Positions 19,082-27,202 of a DNA stretch of 53,911 nt are shown here, piece by piece. The stretch lies in contig JAGWSB010000004.1 of assembly GCA_028876375.1 (NCBI GenBank), positions 1 through 53,911 of the forward strand. Reading direction: 5' to 3'. Position numbers and translations under genes: made by a program. Positions within the stretch are counted from its first letter, which is position 1. Each line of letters begins with the position of its first letter. The notes beneath the pieces were generated by a model. It saw nothing but the letters and a program-made list of their open reading frames with translations, did not search any database and was not told the origin of the DNA. The DNA is from Chloroflexota bacterium (GTDB taxonomy: Bacteria; Chloroflexota; Limnocylindria; P2-11E).

Positions 19082-20002
19082 TCAGACCGCGTGCTGCGCG
19101 AGCGGCCGCGGCAGCGGCTCCTCCTTCTTGACGCGCTCGGCCGCGCGACCGATGAGCACCGCGCAGTGCGCGCCGGAGAGCACCTTGTCCGCGGTCGTCC
19201 CCTGTAGGAAGCCCTCCCCGATCCCTGTCCCGCGCGATCCCAGGACGATGAGATCCGCGCCCAGGCCCCTCGCGCGCTCGAGGATCCGGTCGGCGACGTC
19301 GCCGCGCTCGACGACGATGTGCGTCGTCCAGAGGGGCGGGAGCTGGCAGGCCGCGACGTGGAGCAGGTCCTGCGCGCGCGTCAGGTCGACGCGCGCGTCG
19401 GGCAGGACGTGCATGAGCACGACGTTGGTATCGCGGGGCAGCGGGAGGACGGCGAGCGTGGCGATCGCGGCACGGGAGTCGGGCGAGCCGTCGACGGCGA
19501 CGAGCACCCGCCGCGGCGCATGGCGGCGCTCGCGTACTACGAGGACGGGCAGCGGCGACGAGCGCGCCAGGCTGCGCGCGGTGCTTCCGAGGATCGCGCC
19601 GGCGATGAGCCCGCGCCCGCGCGATCCGAGGACGATGAGCTCCGAGCGCGTCGCGACGGCAGTGGTGAGGATCGCCCGTGCGGGCGAGCCTGCGCCGACG
19701 TGGACGTCCGCGTGGATGCCGCGCGCGCCGAGGTGCCGCGCCGCGAGGTCGGCGATCTCCGCGGCGGCGGTCTCCTCGACCAGCGGTGAGATCCCGCCGT
19801 CGCCGCCCAAAGCCGCCGGGCGAAGCGGGACCACGGTGAGCACGGTCACGGTGTCCGTCTCACGGCGGTGCGGCATGTCGCAGAGCATCTCGAGGGCGAC
19901 GTCCGCGGCGGCCGAGCCGTCCGTGGCAAAGAGGATCCGGATAGTGCCGCTCCTTTTCCTGCTTCTGGCTTCATCGAGGGTGTGGCCCGGTCCGTCGGTC
20001 AC
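19082..20002 (-). CDS. Universal stress protein, tandem UspA domains; start uncertain
   Basis: Two UspA domains in a row: the first starts IRILFATDGSAAADVAL and ends with the ATP-binding pattern VLGSRGRGLIAGAILGSTARSLA; the second starts RRVLVAVDGSPDS and ends VLGSRGTGIGEGFLQG. The protein is likely an ATP-binding cytoplasmic stress protein. The expected start would be equivalent to the MRILFATDGS of the paralogue at 35594, but here that codon is ATC (19942-19940), with a perfect AGGAG 7 nt upstream. The nearest in-frame standard codon is GTG at 20002, used for these coordinates, which adds 20 residues. It is divergent from Hsp20. Confidence 0.85.
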   Translation of the reverse strand: MTDGPGHTLDEARSRKRSGTIRILFATDGSAAADVALEMLCDMPHRRETDTVTVLTVVPLRPAALGGDGGISPLVEETAAAEIADLAARHLGARGIHADVHVGAGSPARAILTTAVATRSELIVLGSRGRGLIAGAILGSTARSLARSSPLPVLVVRERRHAPRRVLVAVDGSPDSRAAIATLAVLPLPRDTNVVLMHVLPDARVDLTRAQDLLHVAACQLPPLWTTHIVVERGDVADRILERARGLGADLIVLGSRGTGIGEGFLQGTTADKVLSGAHCAVLIGRAAERVKKEEPLPRPLAQHAV

Positions 20003-20125
20003 GCTAGGGGCATACGGACGCACATCGGATGGCGGAGCGCGGTCGTCGGCTGGGCCGATCGCGTGTGCGTGCGCGCAGGTCGCTGGCCGCGCGGTCTCCG
20101 TCCGGTCGCTTCCCGTTACCCGAAA

Positions 20126-20140
20126 GGCTCTATGGCCCGA
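20126..20140 (+). promoter_or_regulatory. Candidate shared stress-regulon site upstream of hsp20
   Basis: GGCTCTATGGCCCGA lies 38 nt before the hsp20 ATG. A nearly identical GGCTCATGGCCCGA lies upstream of the UspA gene at 23625. Both have the right half of the DosR box (GGCCC). Confidence 0.3.
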
Positions 20141-20178
20141 GACGGCCCTGGCTAGCGTCGGACCCCGGAGGTGGAGCC

Positions 20179-20616
20179 ATGACACTCGCTCGCTGGACCC
20201 CGCTACGCGACCTCATGTCCATGCGAGAGGCGATGGACAAGCTATTCGACGAGAGCCTCATCCCGCCGGCGTTCCTCACGATGGAGCACCGGACCTTCCC
20301 GGTCGACCTGTACGAGACCGCGGAGACGTACACGCTGAAGGCGTCCCTTCCGGGCATGGACCCGCTCAAGATCGGCGTCGAGGCGATGTCCGATGCGGTC
20401 ACCGTGAAGGGTGAGCTGGTCGAGGAGAAGGAGGAGAAGAAGGGTGCCGTCGTACGCCAGGAGCGCCGGTATGGGCGCTTCGAGCGCACCATCGGGCTGC
20501 CCGTGGCGATCGATCCGGCCAAGGTCGAGGCCACGTACGAGCACGGCGTGCTCACGCTCGTAATGCCGAAGTCACAGGTCGTGCGCCCGAAGAGCATCGA
20601 GGTGAAGGTCCGCTAG
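20179..20616 (+). CDS. hsp20: Small heat-shock protein Hsp20 (alpha-crystallin family)
   Basis: 145 residues. A short N-terminal arm (WTPLRDLMSMREAMDKLFDE) precedes the alpha-crystallin domain (FPVDLYETAETYTLKASLPG through YGRFERTIGLPVAID and EHGVLTLVMPK), with a short C-terminal tail. It is an ATP-independent chaperone. The ATG follows GGAGGTGGAG. The gene is divergent from a UspA gene; Hsp20 (HspX) and Usp proteins are classic members of DosR-type dormancy regulons. Confidence 0.93.
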   Translation: MTLARWTPLRDLMSMREAMDKLFDESLIPPAFLTMEHRTFPVDLYETAETYTLKASLPGMDPLKIGVEAMSDAVTVKGELVEEKEEKKGAVVRQERRYGRFERTIGLPVAIDPAKVEATYEHGVLTLVMPKSQVVRPKSIEVKVR

Positions 20617-20623
20617 GACCAAA

Positions 20624-20642
20624 GTCACGGGGCGGTCGTGAC
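20624..20642 (+). terminator. Candidate terminator hairpin after hsp20
   Basis: GTCACG (20624-20629) and CGTGAC (20637-20642) pair perfectly around a 7-nt loop, 8 nt after the hsp20 stop. No T run follows. Confidence 0.35.
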
Positions 20643-20707
20643 CGGCCGGGCCGGGGATGATGCCAAGGACCCTCTGCATGCCCCCGGCCCGCCCCCACGA
20701 TGGGGGC

Positions 20708-21025
20708 ATGTCGGAGACGCCGAGCTGGCTCGACGGTCTGGTCGGTAACGTCCGCTGCGCCGCTTGCGGCCGTCTCTACGCCCGGAGCGACCTGCGGCCG
20801 GTCGGGCAACGCGACCAGCACTGGTTCGTCCGCTGCACCTGCAGCGCGTGCGGGAGCCAGGGCATCGCGGTCGTGATGGTGCAGGCCGCCGTGGTCCCCG
20901 CCCCAGCCGCGCCGACCCGTCCGGCCATCACCGTCGACGACGTGCTGAGCGCCCACGAGCTCCTCCGCGACTACAGCGGCAACGTGGACGGCCTCTTCGG
21001 CGCCGGGAGCTCGCGCACCCGCTAA
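20708..21025 (+). CDS. Small zinc-ribbon-like protein of unknown function
   Basis: 105 residues from ATG 20708. Residues 17-48 carry CAAC and CTCSAC (Cys17, Cys20, Cys43, Cys45, Cys48), the pattern of a small zinc-binding ribbon. The C-terminal half (AITVDDVLSAHELLRDYSGN) resembles a helical tail. It is likely cytoplasmic. The function is unknown; proteins like this are often regulatory or adaptor proteins. Confidence 0.65.
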   Translation: MSETPSWLDGLVGNVRCAACGRLYARSDLRPVGQRDQHWFVRCTCSACGSQGIAVVMVQAAVVPAPAAPTRPAITVDDVLSAHELLRDYSGNVDGLFGAGSSRTR

Positions 21026-21060
21026 AGGCGCGGCCCCGCACCGCGACGCATCATCGGCGC

Positions 21061-22047
21061 GTGCGCGCGATGGTCCTCGGTAGGGCCGGGACCCCGCTGG
21101 CGCCCCGCGAGCTCGCGGAGCCGCGCCCTGGCCCGGGCGAGATCCTCATCGCGGTGAGCGCCTGCGGCGTGTGCCGCACCGACCTGCATATCCGCGACGG
21201 CGAGCTGCCGCGCCCGTCGCTGCCGCTCGTGCCGGGGCACCAGGTCGTCGGTCGCGTCGTCGCCCGCGGCGACGAGGCGCGGCGCTTCGCGCCGGGCGTG
21301 CGCGTCGGCGTGCCGTGGCTGGGCGGGACCGACGGCAGCTGCGCGTACTGCCGGGGCGGACGGGAGAATCTCTGCCCCGGCGCCGTCTTCACCGGCTACA
21401 CGCGCGACGGTGGCTTCGCCGAGCTGTGCACCGCGAACGAGCGCTTCTGCTTCCCGCTCCCCGACGCGCTCGACGACGCGCACTCGGCGCCGCTCCTGTG
21501 CGCCGGCCTCATCGGCTACCGCGCGCTGCGGCTCGCCGGCGACGCGCCGCGCCTCGGCCTCTACGGCTACGGCTCCTCGGCGCACCTCGTCGCGCAGGTC
21601 GCGCGCGACCAGCCGCGCCGCATCTTCGCGTTCACCCGTCCGGGCGACGACGCCGGACAGCGCTTCGCCCGCGACACCGGATGCGACTGGGCCGGCGGAT
21701 CGGACGAGCGGCCGCCCGAGCCGCTCGACGCGGCCATCGTGTTCGCGCCTGTCGGCGCGCTCGTGCCGGCCGCGCTCCGCGCGCTCGCGCCGGGCGGCGT
21801 CGTCGTGTGCGCGGGGATCCGCATGAGCGACATCCCGTCGTTCCCCTACGAGCTGCTCTGGGAGGAGCGTCACATCCGATCGGTCGCGAACCTCACCCGC
21901 CGCGATGGCGAGGAGTTCCTCCCGCTCGCGGCGCGCCTCGGCCTGCGGCCGACCGTCGAGGTGTTCCCGCTCGCCGACGCGGAGGCCGCTCTCGCGGCGC
22001 TCCGCGCCGGCCGCATCACCGGATCGGCGGTGCTCCGCGTCAGCTGA
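21061..22047 (+). CDS. Zinc-dependent alcohol dehydrogenase family protein
   Basis: About 328 residues from GTG 21061 (ATG 21070 also possible) in the MDR superfamily. The catalytic zinc segment is SACGVCRTDLH, the GHE motif is GHQVVGRV, and the structural lobe reads GSCAYCRGGRENLC with three of the usual four cysteines (the first is Asp). A Rossmann segment (LGLYGYGSSAHLVAQVA) follows. It should be an NAD(P)-dependent alcohol/aldehyde oxidoreductase. Its stop overlaps the convergent membrane-protein gene by 8 nt. Confidence 0.88.
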   Translation: MRAMVLGRAGTPLAPRELAEPRPGPGEILIAVSACGVCRTDLHIRDGELPRPSLPLVPGHQVVGRVVARGDEARRFAPGVRVGVPWLGGTDGSCAYCRGGRENLCPGAVFTGYTRDGGFAELCTANERFCFPLPDALDDAHSAPLLCAGLIGYRALRLAGDAPRLGLYGYGSSAHLVAQVARDQPRRIFAFTRPGDDAGQRFARDTGCDWAGGSDERPPEPLDAAIVFAPVGALVPAALRALAPGGVVVCAGIRMSDIPSFPYELLWEERHIRSVANLTRRDGEEFLPLAARLGLRPTVEVFPLADAEAALAALRAGRITGSAVLRVS

Positions 22048-22729
22048 TGCTGAGCATCGGGCCGGGCCGCACGCGCGGCGTCGCCACCCGCGCGCCGCGC
22101 GCCATGCGGAGCAGGTAGAAGAGCCAGATCGGGGTCGTCACGATCCCGCCCGTGAGCGCGTCCGCGATGCCGGGCACGAATACGTCGTCCGTATGCGGGA
22201 TCAGCCAGATGGACAGCGCTTGGTACACGCCGACGGGGAGAAGAACGATGGCCGAGAGCCCGAACACGAACGTGCCGAGCACGACGTAGGCGCGGTGGAG
22301 GGCCGACGTGTCGTCGTCGCCGCCGACCGCGCGCCGCCCGAGCTTGTGGCCGACGTAGAACAGCAGCCCGAACAGGCCCGTCGTCAGGCCGCCGATGAGG
22401 TCACCGGAGAGCCGCTGCTCGCTTTGATGCTGGTACTGCAGCGCCAGCTGTGCCGGCTCGGGGCACTGTCCCGGCGGGCAGGGTGTCACCAGCGGGGGAC
22501 GGCCGTAGGCCGTCTCGAGGCCGAAGGCGTTCCCCATGCCCCACGCCAGGAGCAGCGAGACGCCGACGGTGACCGTGATCACGCCGGCCAGAGAGGCGAG
22601 GTAGAGGTACAGGCGCAGCAGGCTCTGACCGGACAGGTCGACGCCCACCAGGTCGCGCCGGAAGATGAGCAGGAGCGCGAGGATGACCGTGCAGGTCACG
22701 CCGACCGCGACGAGGATGCCGATCGTCAT
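22040..22729 (-). CDS. Integral membrane protein of unknown function
   Basis: 229 residues with about five hydrophobic segments (VAVGVTCTVILALLLIF; LYLYLASLAGVITVTVGVSL; LIGGLTTGLFGLLFYVG; AYVVLGTFVFGLSAIVLLPV; GIVTTPIWLFYLL). An extracytoplasmic loop contains CPPGQCPEP, possibly a disulfide or metal site. The layout is reminiscent of DUF5671-type membrane proteins, but I cannot confirm that. The ATG at 22729 overlaps the stop of the upstream UspA gene (ATGA), so the two are coupled. Confidence 0.75.
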   Translation of the reverse strand: MTIGILVAVGVTCTVILALLLIFRRDLVGVDLSGQSLLRLYLYLASLAGVITVTVGVSLLLAWGMGNAFGLETAYGRPPLVTPCPPGQCPEPAQLALQYQHQSEQRLSGDLIGGLTTGLFGLLFYVGHKLGRRAVGGDDDTSALHRAYVVLGTFVFGLSAIVLLPVGVYQALSIWLIPHTDDVFVPGIADALTGGIVTTPIWLFYLLRMARGARVATPRVRPGPMLSIS

Positions 22730-23625
22730 GTGGACCACCTCCTGGAGGCTGTTCCCCGGACGACGAGGACCGAAGTGGGTGCGTGGGTGAGCACGCCGCG
22801 CGCGACGCTTCCGAGCGCGAGGCGGGCGAGGCCGGTGCGGCCGCGCGTGCCGACGACGATGAGGTCGGCGCCGGCGAGCCGCGCGCCGTCGATGATCGAG
22901 CTCACCGGCCCGCCGTCCATCGTGAGCGGCGTCGCCGAGAGCCCGCGCGCGGATAGGCGACGCGCGGCCTCTCGCGCGACTCGCTCGTGCGCCGCGCGCA
23001 TCTCGTCGATCATCTCCTGGTACGCGTCGGCGTCGACGGCACCCGTGCCGAACGGGTCGAGCATCGACGCGACCGTCGCGAGGTTGGCGACGCTCACCAC
23101 CGTCACGGCCGGCGCCGCCAGGAACGGCCACGTCGCGATGACCTCCTCGGCTTCGCGCGCGCAGTCGGATCCGTCCACGGCGAGGACCACGCCGCGGAGC
23201 GTGCTCGTCCGCGCGACCAGGACCGGGCACGGCGCGTGGTCGACGACCTCGGCCGAGACCGATCCGAGCAGCGCGGTGGCGATGGGACCGCGCCCGCGGC
23301 TGCCGACGACGATGACGTCGGCTTCCGTGCGGCACGCCTCTTCGACGATCGCGCTCGCGGGCCGGCCGAAGAGCAGCGTCGTCGCGATCTCGCGGCCGGG
23401 AGCGCGCAGCGCCTGCTGCGCGTCGGAGAGCTCGAGGTCGATGCCCTCGCGGATCCGCTCGTAGAGCGTCTCGTAGCGCGAGGCGTGCTCGTCGAGCATG
23501 CCGTCGATCGTCGGCGCGACGGCGAGGACCTGGATGCGGCTGGGCACGGGCCAGGCGATGGATGCGATGAGGGACTGCGCGCGAAGGGCGTCCGGCGACG
23601 CGTCGGTCGCGAAGAGGACCTTCAT
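22726..23625 (-). CDS. Universal stress protein, tandem UspA domains
   Basis: 299 residues: domain 1 starts MKVLFATDASPDALRAQSLI and ends with VVGSRGRGPIATALLGSVS; domain 2 starts GVVLAVDGSDCAREAEEV and ends with VVGTRGRTGLARLALGSVA. The Gly-rich ATP-binding loop pattern (G-2x-G-9x-G-S/T) is kept in both. It is the first gene of a two-gene unit with a membrane protein. Upstream lies a site (23671-23684) nearly identical to one before hsp20. Confidence 0.9.
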   Translation of the reverse strand: MKVLFATDASPDALRAQSLIASIAWPVPSRIQVLAVAPTIDGMLDEHASRYETLYERIREGIDLELSDAQQALRAPGREIATTLLFGRPASAIVEEACRTEADVIVVGSRGRGPIATALLGSVSAEVVDHAPCPVLVARTSTLRGVVLAVDGSDCAREAEEVIATWPFLAAPAVTVVSVANLATVASMLDPFGTGAVDADAYQEMIDEMRAAHERVAREAARRLSARGLSATPLTMDGGPVSSIIDGARLAGADLIVVGTRGRTGLARLALGSVARGVLTHAPTSVLVVRGTASRRWST

Positions 23626-23670
23626 GCCGCGGATGCTCGCCCCGGGCGCCTCGCGCTCCGAGGGGCATTC

Positions 23671-23684
23671 GGCTCATGGCCCGA
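23671..23684. promoter_or_regulatory. Candidate shared stress-regulon site upstream of UspA
   Basis: GGCTCATGGCCCGA differs from the hsp20 upstream site GGCTCTATGGCCCGA only by one missing T. It lies 45 nt before the UspA start on the other strand. Confidence 0.3.
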
Positions 23685-23699
23685 TGGGATCGGCGACAC

Positions 23700-23733
23700 C
23701 GTTCGGGGGGTCGACCGACGGTACCGCCGAACG
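23700..23733. repeat. 7-bp inverted repeat in the UspA / GyrI-like divergent region
   Basis: CGTTCGG (23700-23706) and CCGAACG (23727-23733) are exact complements with a 20-nt interval. It may be an operator between the two divergent genes. Confidence 0.3.
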
Positions 23734-23841
23734 GCCCTAGGTGCGGTCGCGGCGCGCTCGCACCATCGGAGCGTGACCCTCATCGCGCGCTCGGCCCTTC
23801 GTCGCGGCCCTCGCCCCGCTCGTGCGCGTCCCGCGCTCCCC

Positions 23842-24453
23842 ATGCCCCGCGAGCTGCTCGACGCGACGAGCGAGGCCGACATCGTCAGCATCCCCGCGCG
23901 CTCGGTGATCGCGATCGACGGCGAAGGCGAGCCCGGGAGCGAGCGGTTCCAGCGGGCGCTGCGCGCGGCGTACGGCATCGCGGTCACGCTCAAGCTCGCG
24001 CGCAAGCGCGAGCGGCGCGACGACTTCGCGATCGGCCCGCTCGAGGGACGCTGGTGGTCGGATCAGATCCTCCCGTGCTCGCTCGCGCCGCGCCACGCCT
24101 GGCGCTGGACGCTCCGCATGGCCGTCCCGCGCGACGTCACCAAGAGGGACCTCTCCCGCGCGGTCGCGGCGGTGACGGCGAAGCGCGGAGGAGCGCTCGA
24201 GAAGAGCGAGGACGCGCGGCGCGTGCGCCTCGATCGCCTTCCGCGGCAGCGCGTCGGCCGCATCCTGCACGTCGGCCCGTACGCGACGGAGAGCGCGAGC
24301 CTGGCGAAGGTGCGTGACGAGATCGAGCGCCACGGACTGTCGTGCGCCGACCGTCACGCGGAGGTCTATCTCGGCGACCCGCGTCGCGCTCGGCCGGACC
24401 GCCTGCGTACCGTTCTTCTCCGCGAGCTCGCGGAGGAAGGCCCTCCGTCCTAG
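23842..24453 (+). CDS. GyrI-like small-molecule-binding domain protein
   Basis: 203 residues from ATG 23842 (a GTG at 23774 would add 22 residues). The pattern follows stand-alone GyrI-like proteins: VIAIDGEGEPGSERFQRALR, AYGIAVTLKL, PLEGRWWSDQ, AWRWTLRMAVP, GRILHVGPYATE and the terminal HAEVYLGDPRRARPDRLRTV. Such proteins bind small hydrophobic or cationic molecules through conserved aromatic and Glu residues; some act in drug resistance or as hydrolases. The physiological ligand is unknown. Confidence 0.85.
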   Translation: MPRELLDATSEADIVSIPARSVIAIDGEGEPGSERFQRALRAAYGIAVTLKLARKRERRDDFAIGPLEGRWWSDQILPCSLAPRHAWRWTLRMAVPRDVTKRDLSRAVAAVTAKRGGALEKSEDARRVRLDRLPRQRVGRILHVGPYATESASLAKVRDEIERHGLSCADRHAEVYLGDPRRARPDRLRTVLLRELAEEGPPS

Positions 24454-24479
24454 CGACCGGATCCGGGGAGGCGATCCTC

Positions 24480-24719
24480 ATGGGCATCGACGTCAAGATC
24501 CACTTCGTCTGCGTGCGCGGGTCCCATCACCGCCATGCGAGCGTAGCGGTGGGCTTGTGCGAGCACCTCGGCTGCCCCGCGTTCTGCCCCGCCGGCGACG
24601 TCGGCGAGCACGACTGGGTGGTGACGTCGACCGACCTCGCGACGCTCGCGCGACTCGGCTACGTCGTGAGCCGTGATCCGGCGGAGCGCGACGAGGGGCA
24701 GGTCCTGATCAAGGTGTGA
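24480..24719 (+). CDS. Small Cys/His-rich protein of unknown function
   Basis: 79 residues from ATG 24480, with GGGGAGG about 8 nt upstream. The N-terminal half carries CVRGSHHRHAS and LCEHLGCPAFC, enough Cys and His to suggest metal binding, followed by a helix and a final strand (GQVLIKV). No family is recognised. Gene-like codon use and the good ribosome site support it. Confidence 0.55.
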   Translation: MGIDVKIHFVCVRGSHHRHASVAVGLCEHLGCPAFCPAGDVGEHDWVVTSTDLATLARLGYVVSRDPAERDEGQVLIKV

Positions 24720-24723
24720 CGTC

Positions 24724-24744
24724 GCGACGCCGCTGGGGCGTCGC
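24724..24744. terminator. Hairpin 1 between convergent genes
   Basis: GCGACGCC (24724-24731) pairs exactly with GGCGTCGC (24737-24744) around a 5-nt loop, just after the stop of the small Cys/His-rich gene. It is GC-rich with no T run and could work in both directions. Confidence 0.45.
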
Positions 24745-24774
24745 CGCGATGGGGAGCGCGAGCGCGCGACCCAC

Positions 24775-24792
24775 CGAAGGGGCCTCCCTTCG
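24775..24792. terminator. Hairpin 2 between convergent genes
   Basis: CGAAGGG (24775-24781) pairs exactly with CCCTTCG (24786-24792) around a GCCT loop, directly beside the stop of the leftward YbaK-like gene. Confidence 0.45.
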
Positions 24793-25296
24793 CTACACCG
24801 GCATGGGTGCGACGCCGAGGTCGGCGAGGCGCGGCTTCTCGATCCGCGCGAAGTCCTCGTAGCGCATGCTCATCGTCGTCGTGTGCGTCCCCAGGCGGAA
24901 CGAGATCAGCTCGTTCTTCGCGAGCGTGTCGTCCATCACGGCGGAGAGCCCGTACAGATGCCCGAACGGCGGCATCGCGCCCGCGTCGCAATCCGCGAAG
25001 CGCCCCGCGAACTCGTCTTCGCTCGCGAGCCGGACGTGCTTCGCCTGGATGACGGCGCGCAGCCTTTCGAAGCTGAGCTTCTCCGACGCCGGCAGGACGA
25101 CCATGCGCATCTCGCCGTCGGCGACGACCATGACCACCTTCGCGAAGGCGCGCCCCTTCACGTGCTCGGTCCCCGCGACCTCCTGGGCCGTGAACGCGAG
25201 CGGGTGCTCGCGCACCTCGAACTCGACGTTGCTCTCGCGTAGATAGGCCTCGATCCGCTCCCTGCACTTCACGTCCGGCACCTCCGCGTATCGCAT
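24793..25296 (-). CDS. YbaK/ProX-family aminoacyl-tRNA deacylase
   Basis: 167 residues of the YbaK/EbsC/ProX editing family, which hydrolyse mischarged tRNA. Family features are EHPLAFTAQEVAGTEHVKGR, AKVVMVVADGEMRMVVLPAS with the nearby lysine (SEKLSF), and DCDAGAMPPFGHLYGLSAVMDD, followed by GTHTTTMSMRYEDF. It should be a small cytoplasmic trans-editing enzyme. Ribosome binding is not obvious. Confidence 0.88.
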   Translation of the reverse strand: MRYAEVPDVKCRERIEAYLRESNVEFEVREHPLAFTAQEVAGTEHVKGRAFAKVVMVVADGEMRMVVLPASEKLSFERLRAVIQAKHVRLASEDEFAGRFADCDAGAMPPFGHLYGLSAVMDDTLAKNELISFRLGTHTTTMSMRYEDFARIEKPRLADLGVAPMPV

Positions 25297-25849
25297 CCGG
25301 AGGCCGACGCTAGGAGGCGCGGAAGCGCGCCGTCACGGCTGTACGGACGATCGTGGGGGCGTCCTTGCGCACGTGGCGTGAGGCCGTACGCGATCGGGGC
25401 ATGCAAAGCCCCGAGCGATCCGCGTCCGCTTCGGGATGGTGTCTGGACCTTCCCATCCCGTTCGGTGGGACCGACCCTTCGTGCCGCCACGTCGGGTCGT
25501 TCTTGATGCCGTCCCCAAGGCCGATCGCTTTGATGGGATCTCCGTTCGATCGGTCTCTCTGCGGATCCCTCGGGAGCAGCGTCACCGTATCCGCGCCTCG
25601 CCTGCCACGACAGGTCGGAGGGGACCTTTCCCGCGCGACCAACGTCCCGCGTCGTCGGTGCGGAGCGATCGGGCCAGCCGCAGAACGTCGCCCTGACGTG
25701 CGACGGACGGTCGCCGATCACGTGTCCGGCGGGCCTAGGACGGGCATGGGCGGCGGCACAGGCTCGTCCTCGATCGCCGGCGGGGAGACCACGAAGGTCA
25801 CGGGGGAGCCGAGCGCTCGCCGTGCCGCCCGCGGCTCGGAGGTGACGAG
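25297..25849. promoter_or_regulatory. 553-bp gene-free control region before the UspA-GT operon
   Basis: No credible gene is seen; open frames here have poor codon use. It holds a perfect inverted repeat TCGGGGC-7 nt-GCCCCGA (25394-25414) and two DosR-box-like stretches, TGGACCTTCCCATC (25444-25457) and GGGACCTTTCCC (25621-25632). The long spacer and the repeated GGACCTT core suggest a stress-controlled promoter for the operon beginning at 25850. Confidence 0.4.
25394..25414. repeat. Perfect 7-bp inverted repeat
   Basis: TCGGGGC (25394-25400) and GCCCCGA (25408-25414) flank ATGCAAA; GATC occurs just outside each arm. With no T run it looks more like an operator than a terminator. Confidence 0.4.
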
Positions 25850-26743
25850 GTGAAGGTGCTGCTCGCGACGGATGGGATGCCGTGCTCCCGGCCGGCCGAG
25901 GACCTCGTCGCGACCATCCTCTGGCCGCGCGGCAGCGCGATCGACGTCATGACGGCCGTGCGTCCCCTCGAGACCCCCGGCGCGATCGCGCCCGCGATGC
26001 GCGGCGCGATGCTGCGCACGTCGAAGCTGCCGGCGGAGGAGCACCTGCGGAAGCTGGCGGAGCGCATCGCGGCGCCCGGGCGTGTCGTGCGCACGGTCGC
26101 CGCGATCGGGCGGCCGGCGACCGCCATCGTCGAGGAGGCCGACCGCCTGCGGTGCGACCTTCTCGTCATGGGCAGCCGCGGACGCGGCACGTTCGCGTCG
26201 TCGCTCCTCGGATCGGTCGCCGCCGAGGTCGCGTTCCACGCCCCGTGTCCGGTGCTCGTCGCGCGCACCGCCCGCTGGGGGCGTGTCCTGTTCGCCGAGG
26301 ACGGATCGGCCGAGGCCAGCGGGGCCGCCGCGCTCCTCGCGACGTGGCCCATCTTCCAGGGACTGACGACGCGCGTCGTCAGCGTGGCGCCCATCGACGG
26401 CGGCCTGTCGGTCCCCGTCCCGGCGGGACCGGTCCGTCACGCGAACGCGAGCGAGCCGTTCGCGACCGCCGTCGACGCGGTGCGGACGGCATGGGCGGAT
26501 CTCGCGCGCGACCGTGCGCTCGAGCTCGAGCGGAGCGGGCTGCACGCGCGCGAGGACCCGCAGGTCGGCGACCCCGCCCGCGAGATCGTGAACGCGGCGG
26601 TGCGCTCGGAGACCGACGTCATCGTCATGGGCTCGCGCGGCAGGACCGGCCTCGAGCGGCTGCTCCTCGGGAGCGTCGCGCGGAACGTCCTCACCCACGC
26701 GCCGTGCTCGGTGCTCGTCGTGCGCCACGGGGTGGTGAGCTGA
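25850..26743 (+). CDS. Universal stress protein, tandem UspA domains
   Basis: 297 residues starting at GTG 25850 behind GGAGGTGACGAG. Domain 1 starts MKVLLATDGMPCSRPAEDLV and ends VMGSRGRGTFASSLLGSVA; domain 2 starts GRVLFAEDGSAEASGAA and ends VMGSRGRTGLERLLLGSVA. It opens an operon with a hemerythrin-like protein, a glycosyltransferase and a GH130 enzyme; its TGA shares an A with the next ATG. Confidence 0.9.
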   Translation: MKVLLATDGMPCSRPAEDLVATILWPRGSAIDVMTAVRPLETPGAIAPAMRGAMLRTSKLPAEEHLRKLAERIAAPGRVVRTVAAIGRPATAIVEEADRLRCDLLVMGSRGRGTFASSLLGSVAAEVAFHAPCPVLVARTARWGRVLFAEDGSAEASGAAALLATWPIFQGLTTRVVSVAPIDGGLSVPVPAGPVRHANASEPFATAVDAVRTAWADLARDRALELERSGLHAREDPQVGDPAREIVNAAVRSETDVIVMGSRGRTGLERLLLGSVARNVLTHAPCSVLVVRHGVVS

Positions 26744-27201
26744 TGGGCACGTCGACGACGACGCGCCCCGCCGCCGCACGCGCTCGGGGCGGATGCCTCA
26801 GCGACGAGCTCTGCGCCGAGCACAAGGAGCTCGCGCGTCAGCTCGAGCTCTTCGACGCGGTCGCCGAGAAGACGGAGGCGGCGTCGACGACCGTGCTGCG
26901 ACGGGAGGTCGACCGCGCGTACGTCCTCCTCTCCGAGCGGCTCCTGCCGCATGCTCGGGCCGAGCACGAGCTCCGCACGCGGCTGGCGTCGCGCGACCAC
27001 CGTCACATCCGCGAGGCGGAGGACCGGCGCGAGGTCGAGCGCCTCACGGCACGGCTCGCGGAGCGTCGCGCGGCGCTCGCGCGGATCGGCGACGCGGCCA
27101 CCCGGCGCGAGATCCGGCACCTCCTCTACGAGATCCACGCGCTCACGCGCCTCCACTTCGCCGACGAGCTCCTCTCTCATCGGGACGACGAGGGCCGCTG
27201 A
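26743..27201 (+). CDS. Hemerythrin-like HHE-domain protein
   Basis: 152 residues, helical. Candidate di-iron ligands are spaced as in bacterial HHE domains: His27 in CAEHKELARQLELF, HARAEHELRTRL near residue 71, HRHIREAEDR near 86, and the last helix EIHALTRLHFADELLSH. These proteins bind O2, NO or iron. The ATG overlaps the UspA stop (TGATG). The assignment rests on ligand spacing rather than strong identity. Confidence 0.65.
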   Translation: MGTSTTTRPAAARARGGCLSDELCAEHKELARQLELFDAVAEKTEAASTTVLRREVDRAYVLLSERLLPHARAEHELRTRLASRDHRHIREAEDRREVERLTARLAERRAALARIGDAATRREIRHLLYEIHALTRLHFADELLSHRDDEGR

Positions 27202-27202
27202 C

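Noticed and set aside
25353..25853. Plus-strand 166-codon open frame in the 553-bp spacer
   Set aside because: Third-position composition and amino-acid content do not resemble neighbouring genes, and no ribosome site or motif is present.
26951..27202. Upstream ATG for the glycosyltransferase inside the hemerythrin gene
   Set aside because: The 84 extra codons are Ser/Arg/Thr-rich off-frame sequence with no ribosome site; CTG 27203 fits homology.
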